A stretch of 64,000 nt of DNA, taken from positions 1-64,000 of the forward strand of contig JAPZRF010000006.1 in NCBI GenBank assembly GCA_027531145.1. Direction: 5' to 3'. The position numbers were made by a program, and so were the translations under genes. Every line of letters starts with the position of its first letter. Positions within the stretch are counted from its first letter, which is position 1. This document shows positions 59,744 to 64,000 of this stretch, piece after piece. The notes beneath the pieces are model-generated. The model saw nothing but the letters and a program-made list of their open reading frames with translations. It was not told where the DNA came from and ran no database searches. The stretch is from Brevundimonas sp. (lineage in GTDB: Bacteria; Pseudomonadota; Alphaproteobacteria; Caulobacterales; Caulobacteraceae).

Positions 59744-61089
59744 GCGTCGCGCCCCGGCAGGGCGGCCGAAAGGTCCGCAACCGTGGTCCTGACGCCCAGC
59801 CCCCGGACGGCGGCGATCAGGCGCTCGGCCGCCTCCGGGCTCATGCCTCCCCAGGCCATCAGGGCCCGGGCCTTGTCGCAAATTGCACCGGGCGACAGGG
59901 GGTTCTCGGGATCGCCGAGCGCGTCAAGCGTTTCGATCCGGTGTTCTACGGTGCCTGCCATGGCGATCAGACGCGCGCCGAAGCGGGCCGGATAGGTGGC
60001 GGTCAGGTCGTCGGCCATGGCGACCGAGACGCGGGCGCGCATCGCCGCGATCTCCGGATCGGTCAGAGTGGCGGGCTCGAAGCTGTCAAGGCCCGCATCG
60101 CCGCGGATCAGGGCGACGGCGACGCTGTGCTGGAGCGAGAACTTGGCCTCCGGGACAGTCGTCGGCGCAGGCTTGTCGCAGAAGAGGACGCTATCGCGGT
60201 AGGTCTCGACCCGCACAGTGTCCGGCAGCCCGGCGATCCGCGCGCGCAGGGCAAGGGCGGCGTCGATGGTGGGGTGGGCGTGACGGCAGGCGGCGTGGGG
60301 CTTGAAGCTTACCTCGTGCATGAACCAACTGTCGGCGGGGATCAGTACGGCCTCGGGGTCTGCGTCAGGGGCCATGGCCGGGAAGAAGCCCTGCTCGCCT
60401 TCCAGCACCCTTAGCGGCCCGCGGAAACCGTCGCGCGCCAGCAGGGCCGAGGCCACGCCGTTCGCCGCAGCCCGTCCGTCGTGAAGCGCCTTGACCGACC
60501 CAGGTTCATGCCGCGCCCGCCAAAGCCCGGCACCCTGCTGGCCGGCCAATCCGAGCGCCCAGGCGGTCCGTTCGTCATCCAGTCCCATGAGGCTCGCTCC
60601 AGCCGCCGCCGCACCGAAACCACCGACGGTGCCGGTCGGATGGAAGAAGCGATAGTGCGAGGCCCCGGCCGCCCGGCCGATGCGGATCATGACCTCATAG
60701 CCGCGAACGACCGCGTCCAGCAGCGCGTCGCCGCTCGTCACTCCGAGATGCTCGGCAAGCGCCAGGGCGGCGGGCATGACCACGGGTCCCGGGTGCAGCA
60801 GGGCGCGGCGATCCACGTCGTCCATCTCCAGGATCGCTCCGGCTGGACCGTTGGCGAGCGCCGCCGCCTGGGGCCCAGCGCCAGTGCCGCCGATGATGCT
60901 GCTGGCACCTGTGCCCTCTGCCCGAGCCAACCCCCGGACCCGCGCCACATCGGCCTCCCGTGCTCCCGCCACGGTACAGCCGACCCAGTCGAGCAGGTGC
61001 AATCGTGCCCGCGCGCGATCGTCCGGCGAGACCGGCCTCGCCAGCAGAACCGACAGTCGTTCGGCGATGGAGGACAAATGTCCGGACAT
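59740..61089 (-). CDS. MmgE/PrpD-family protein (2)
   Basis: A 449-residue MmgE/PrpD protein: LHLLDWVGCTVAGAREADVA, ALANGPAGAILEMDDVDRRALLHPG (the active-site loop, His after MDDVD), ASHYRFFHPTGTVGGFGAAAAG and FKPHAACRHAHPTIDAAL. It is clearly different from member 1 but has the same architecture. It is the first gene of the minus-strand series. The palindrome at 61074-61093 lies on its first codons, so transcription may start very close and initiation may be leaderless or repressed there. Role presumably the same as its partner. Confidence 0.82.
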   Translation of the reverse strand: MSGHLSSIAERLSVLLARPVSPDDRARARLHLLDWVGCTVAGAREADVARVRGLARAEGTGASSIIGGTGAGPQAAALANGPAGAILEMDDVDRRALLHPGPVVMPAALALAEHLGVTSGDALLDAVVRGYEVMIRIGRAAGASHYRFFHPTGTVGGFGAAAAGASLMGLDDERTAWALGLAGQQGAGLWRARHEPGSVKALHDGRAAANGVASALLARDGFRGPLRVLEGEQGFFPAMAPDADPEAVLIPADSWFMHEVSFKPHAACRHAHPTIDAALALRARIAGLPDTVRVETYRDSVLFCDKPAPTTVPEAKFSLQHSVAVALIRGDAGLDSFEPATLTDPEIAAMRARVSVAMADDLTATYPARFGARLIAMAGTVEHRIETLDALGDPENPLSPGAICDKARALMAWGGMSPEAAERLIAAVRGLGVRTTVADLSAALPGRDA

Positions 61090-61093
61090 ATGT
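61074..61093. promoter_or_regulatory. Palindrome at the divergent MmgE / CoA-transferase starts
   Basis: The core ATGTCCGGACAT (61078-61089) is a perfect 12-base palindrome, and the symmetry extends to 61074-61093 with one mismatch. It covers the start codon of the MmgE/PrpD gene and lies 52 bases before the CoA-transferase ATG. It is unlike the CAAATGATATAA sites. The second GntR regulator (62403-63116), whose gene follows the CoA-transferase, is the natural candidate to bind it. Confidence 0.55.
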
Positions 61094-61144
61094 TGTTATC
61101 GCGTCCCCGACCCTCGCCGGTCAAGCCGGAGCCATCCTCGACCC

Positions 61145-62395
61145 ATGCCGCTTTCCGTGACGATGGACGCTGCTATCGACGCCCTCAAGTCGACCTTGCC
61201 AAACGGCGGCCGTGTCTTCGTCCAAGGCTGCGCGGGCGAGCCGCTGGCGTTGGCGGAGGCCCTGGCGCGGCAACCCGAAGCGGCAGCGAGGTTGACGTTC
61301 GAAGGCGTGTGGATTCCGGGGGTCAATCGCACGGACTGGGCCGGGCTGCATGCACTGGCTCGGGCCGAGGCCATCTTCCTGGCACCCGAATGGCACGACA
61401 GCTTCAGGGCGGGTCAGCTGGCCTTCTCGCCCATGACCTACACCCAGGTCTGGAGACGGCTATCGGGGCACCCGTTCGACGCCGGAGTCTTCACCATTGC
61501 TCCACCGGGCGCGGACGGCCGATGCAGTCTCGGTGTCGCGGCTGACTTCAGCCCGGCCGTGTTCGACCGAACCCGGCTGCGGATAGGCCTGATCCATACG
61601 GCCATGCCGGCCGTGCGTGACGGGCCGACCGTCCCGCTGGACACCTTCGATGTTGTGGTGCAGGTCGACACGCCCCTGCCCGGCTATGGCGCGGGTGCGA
61701 TCGATCCGGTCAGCGCCGCCATCGCCGCGCGGGTCGGGGCCTTGGTCCCCGACGGTGCGACCGTCCAGACCGGCCTCGGCAAGATCGGCGTGGCGACGCT
61801 GGCCGCGCTGGCCGATCACCGGGGCCTGTCGATCCACTCCGGCATGGTGACCGAGCCGCTGATCGCATTGCTGGATCGCGACGCCGTGGAGGGGGTGACG
61901 ACCGGAGTCGCGCTCGGTTCGGCCGACCTCTACGCCCGCGTCGCGACCGATCCGCGTGTTCGCTTCCGTCCAGTGGGCGAGACGCACGCGATCTCGACGC
62001 CGGCGGCCATCCCGCGCTTCATCGCCGTCAACTCGGCGATCGAGATCGATCTGTTCGGGCAGGTGAACGCCGAGTGGATGGATGGGCGGCAGGTGTCGGG
62101 GGCCGGTGGTTTGATCGACTTCCTGCGCGGGGCCTGGGCGTCCGACGGCGGGATGCCGGTCATCGCCCTGCCGGCCTCAGCCAAGGGCGATGCGCTCAGC
62201 CGGATCGTGCCGCGCCTGTCGTCTCCGCCCAGCGTCGGCCGAGGCGATCCGGTCGTGATCGTGACGGAGCACGGCGTCGCCGATCTGCGCGGCTTGTCGA
62301 TCGATGCGCGGGCTGCAGCTTTGATCGACGTCGCAGCACCCTCGCACCGCGATCGACTGGCCGAGGACTGGTCCGCCATGCGACAGGCAATGTAG
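61145..62395 (+). CDS. Acetyl-CoA hydrolase/4-hydroxybutyrate CoA-transferase-like protein
   Basis: About 416 residues of the Cat1/AbfT-type CoA-transferase family: GGRVFVQGCAGEPLALAEAL, FSPMTYTQVWRRL, VQTGLGKIGVATLAALADH, LSIHSGMVTEPLIALLD and the C-terminal VIVTEHGVADLRGLSIDAR, a strong family signature. It transfers CoA between acyl-CoA and a carboxylate. The motif IHSGMVTE differs slightly from the usual IHTEM form. ATG 61145 is chosen, though the ribosome site is weak. The regulator gene follows eight bases later. It would activate or recycle the acid products of the module. Confidence 0.83.
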   Translation: MPLSVTMDAAIDALKSTLPNGGRVFVQGCAGEPLALAEALARQPEAAARLTFEGVWIPGVNRTDWAGLHALARAEAIFLAPEWHDSFRAGQLAFSPMTYTQVWRRLSGHPFDAGVFTIAPPGADGRCSLGVAADFSPAVFDRTRLRIGLIHTAMPAVRDGPTVPLDTFDVVVQVDTPLPGYGAGAIDPVSAAIAARVGALVPDGATVQTGLGKIGVATLAALADHRGLSIHSGMVTEPLIALLDRDAVEGVTTGVALGSADLYARVATDPRVRFRPVGETHAISTPAAIPRFIAVNSAIEIDLFGQVNAEWMDGRQVSGAGGLIDFLRGAWASDGGMPVIALPASAKGDALSRIVPRLSSPPSVGRGDPVVIVTEHGVADLRGLSIDARAAALIDVAAPSHRDRLAEDWSAMRQAM

Positions 62396-62402
62396 GAAAA
62401 CC

Positions 62403-63116
62403 ATGGCATCCCCCCGCTATCGTCAGCTCGCCGAGACCCTGCGCGCCGCCATTGCGCGGGGCGACTTCCCCGTCGGGTCTCAGCTGCCGCCCGAACTGGA
62501 GCTTGCCCAGACCCACGGGGTGTCGCGCCACACCGCTCGCGACGCCATCCGCCTGCTGACGGAGGCCGGGCTGATCGCACGGCGACGGGGAGCGGGCACC
62601 ACGGTGATCGCCGCGTCCAGCCCTCAGGCCTATGTCCAGCCGCTAGGTGGGGTCGAGGATCTGATGCAGTATGCCCAGACCGCCCGGCTGACGGTGCTGG
62701 CCCAGGTCGAACGTCCGCTGACGTCCGAGGAAGCGGCGCGGATCGGTGGGGATCTGGCGCGAGTCTGGCTGGTGATCGACGGGCTGCGTATTGCGGAGTC
62801 GCTGCCACTGGCCCTGTCGCGGATCTATGTACCCCAGCCGTTCACCAGCGTTGCGGGTGTTCTGGGCGAAGGCCGCTCCGTGCACGTCTTGCTTGACGAA
62901 CGGTTCGGCGTCGCGGCAGGTCGGATCGACCAGGAGATCACGGCAGAGCTGCTGTCCGCAGTGGACGCCAGGACCCTCAAGGCCGAGACGGGCGGGGCCG
63001 CACTGCGGACGCTTCGTCGCTACTTCGCCGAGGACGATACCCTGATCCTGGCGTCGGACTCCGTCCATCCTGGCGCGCGGTTCGTCTATGCGATGACGTA
63101 CCGGCGGGAGGGATAG
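62403..63116 (+). CDS. GntR-family (HutC subfamily) regulator 2
   Basis: A 237-residue protein with an N-terminal winged helix (YRQLAETLRAAIARGDFPVG, ELAQTHGVSRHTARDAIRLL, ARRRGAGTTVIA) and a UTRA effector domain ending LRTLRRYFAEDDTLILA. AGGAAAACC precedes ATG 62403. It is only distantly related to the regulator at 48420-49211. It is transcribed with the CoA-transferase and probably controls the divergent MmgE/ligase/amidase series through the palindrome at 61074-61093. A rho-independent terminator overlaps its 3' end. Confidence 0.83.
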   Translation: MASPRYRQLAETLRAAIARGDFPVGSQLPPELELAQTHGVSRHTARDAIRLLTEAGLIARRRGAGTTVIAASSPQAYVQPLGGVEDLMQYAQTARLTVLAQVERPLTSEEAARIGGDLARVWLVIDGLRIAESLPLALSRIYVPQPFTSVAGVLGEGRSVHVLLDERFGVAAGRIDQEITAELLSAVDARTLKAETGGAALRTLRRYFAEDDTLILASDSVHPGARFVYAMTYRREG

Positions 63117-63132
63117 ACGTCCCTCCCCTTTT
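63106..63132 (+). terminator. Rho-independent terminator after regulator 2
   Basis: A perfect 8-base stem, GGGAGGGA (63106-63113) and TCCCTCCC (63120-63127), with a six-base loop is followed by CTTTTC. The stem begins within the last codons of the GntR gene, so the stop codon lies in the loop. A T-run follows only in the plus direction, so it should end the CoA-transferase/regulator transcript. Confidence 0.75.
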
Positions 63133-63199
63133 CTGGAGGCGGATTCGAGCTCCTGGCGACCATACGGAGGGCACCAGCCGCACATGCCGCCATTCGTGG

Positions 63200-64000
63200 C
63201 TACCGCCCTCCACCGCTTCGCGGTCCCCATCCCCCAACGGCGGAGCATCCAAGCCGCGCCCGGATATCCGCACCGTGTCCGTCCAGCGACGGCACCGTCG
63301 GGTCGATCACCGCAGGCTCTTCGCGAAAGCGGATGGGCGTGCCGACGATTTCGTAGCCGTCCGCGTCCTGCGCCAGCATCTCCCGTTCGACCAGCGCCGG
63401 ATCGTCGAAGGCCTCCTTCAGCGTCCGGACCGGTGCCCAGCAAACGTCCTTGTCGGCGAACCAGGTCTGCCACTCCGCCAATGTCCGGCCCGCGAACGTC
63501 TCACGAAGGAAGACTCGCAGCGGCTCCTGCCCCGGCCCCGGAGGCAGCCCTGCGCACCGGACCAGATCCTCGCGGCCGAGCGGCGTCAGCAGGTTGCGAG
63601 CGAACTTCACCTCCGCCCCACCCAGCGCGAGCCAGCGTTGGTCGGCGGTGCGGTAGAGGCCGTACATGGCATTGCCGCCCCAGGACCGTTCGTCCTTGAC
63701 GACGTGGGCCTGCCCGGTCGCGAAGATCCGGCCCGTGACATTCGGGGTCCAGGCCATGACGCTGTCGAACATCGCCACATCCAGATAGTCGCCCTGCCCG
63801 GTCTCTCGCTTGCGCAACAGCGCCATCAGGACGCCCGAAAGCGCTGTCAGCGACCCGAGCGCATCGGCCACCGGCATGGCGGGCATGGCGGGCAGACCGT
63901 CCTGTCCCTCATTCAATGACACCACGCCTGCCAGCGCCTGGACCGCCACGTCATGTGTAGGGCGATCCCGATAAGGTCCGTCCTGCCCGAAGGCTGAAAT
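63200..64000 (-). CDS. CaiB/BaiF-family CoA-transferase, C-terminal part
   Basis: The visible 266 codons cover the central and C-terminal regions of a type-III (formyl-CoA transferase-like) CoA-transferase. The reading enters from the right edge with SAFGQDGPYRDRPTHDV, the family's landmark after the catalytic region, followed by LTALSGVLMALLRKRETGQG-D and GNAMYGLYRTADQRWLALGG. The N-terminus with the catalytic Asp lies outside the window. These enzymes exchange CoA between carboxylates such as succinate, formate or mesaconate. It converges with the GntR gene and adds a second CoA-transfer activity to this region. Confidence 0.88.
   Translation of the reverse strand: MSAFGQDGPYRDRPTHDVAVQALAGVVSLNEGQDGLPAMPAMPVADALGSLTALSGVLMALLRKRETGQGDYLDVAMFDSVMAWTPNVTGRIFATGQAHVVKDERSWGGNAMYGLYRTADQRWLALGGAEVKFARNLLTPLGREDLVRCAGLPPGPGQEPLRVFLRETFAGRTLAEWQTWFADKDVCWAPVRTLKEAFDDPALVEREMLAQDADGYEIVGTPIRFREEPAVIDPTVPSLDGHGADIRARLGCSAVGGWGPRSGGGR

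Noticed and set aside
1..64000. CRISPR arrays, rRNA or tRNA genes, replication origin
   Set aside because: I saw no regularly spaced repeats with spacers, no recognisable rRNA or tRNA sequences, and no DnaA-box cluster.

Overview
The window reads as GC-rich proteobacterial DNA. Three TonB-dependent receptors, many Tat-type leaders, dense ATGA/GTGA-coupled operons and many small catabolic clusters point to a free-living alphaproteobacterium. The order may be Caulobacterales (Brevundimonas, Caulobacter or Phenylobacterium type), but that is inferred from gene style only. I saw no rRNA, tRNA or CRISPR array. The window is a mosaic of three catabolic modules, and insertion-sequence debris lies at or near the edges of the first two.

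Module 1 (about 0.3-14.2 kb) looks like peptide scavenging. It has a TetR regulator, a DUF885 metallopeptidase, an alpha/beta hydrolase and an M19 dipeptidase in one coupled run. It also has a TonB receptor, an MFS transporter, an unusual membrane-anchored alpha/beta hydrolase fused to an M3 (Dcp/oligopeptidase) peptidase, and a DAO-type amine or amino-acid oxidase. A 14-bp palindrome (ATACAGTACTGTAT and two 12/14 variants) lies upstream of the regulator and in both divergent promoter regions, so it is probably the TetR operator. A degraded IS5-family transposase sits inside the module. An IS3 end lies to its left and an IS630 remnant to its right.

Module 2 (14.7-31.9 kb) is a polyamine (putrescine) uptake and degradation locus. 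One long minus-strand series carries an ABC transporter of Pot type, two PuuA-like gamma-glutamylpolyamine synthetases, a PuuB-like oxidase, PuuD, PuuC, GabD-like dehydrogenase and two class-III aminotransferases. A FadR-type GntR regulator and a divergent omega-aminotransferase complete it. A GATCAC-centred palindrome occurs at both control regions.

Module 3 (32.1-64 kb) is the most interesting. A HutC-type GntR regulator (48.4-49.2 kb) appears to control at least six control regions through a 26-bp inverted repeat (CAAATGATATAA, 2-bp spacer, TTATATCATTTG). The regulon includes a dimethylmaleate-hydratase-like aconitase pair, a dimethylmalate/methylisocitrate-lyase-like enzyme, two PuuE/imidase-like deacetylase-fold hydrolases and an isochorismatase-type amidase. 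It also includes two TonB receptors, several exported enzymes (a Tat-type flavin amine oxidase, an alpha/beta hydrolase and two VOC proteins) and a nitrilase homologue lacking the catalytic Cys. A CpcT-like (phycobilin-lyase family) protein and two lipocalin-like paralogues complete it. Together these fit a route: import, periplasmic oxidation, cyclic imide (alkylmaleimide), alkylmaleamate, alkylmaleate, alkylmalate, then pyruvate plus a carboxylate. The bilin-lyase-family protein makes tetrapyrrole (bilin) breakdown an attractive substrate hypothesis, but this is inference. A second set (54.9-64 kb) adds an enoyl-CoA hydratase-like protein, amidase, PaaK-like CoA ligase, two MmgE/PrpD proteins, two CoA-transferases and a second GntR regulator with its own palindrome. 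It would suit activation and disposal of the carboxylate products.
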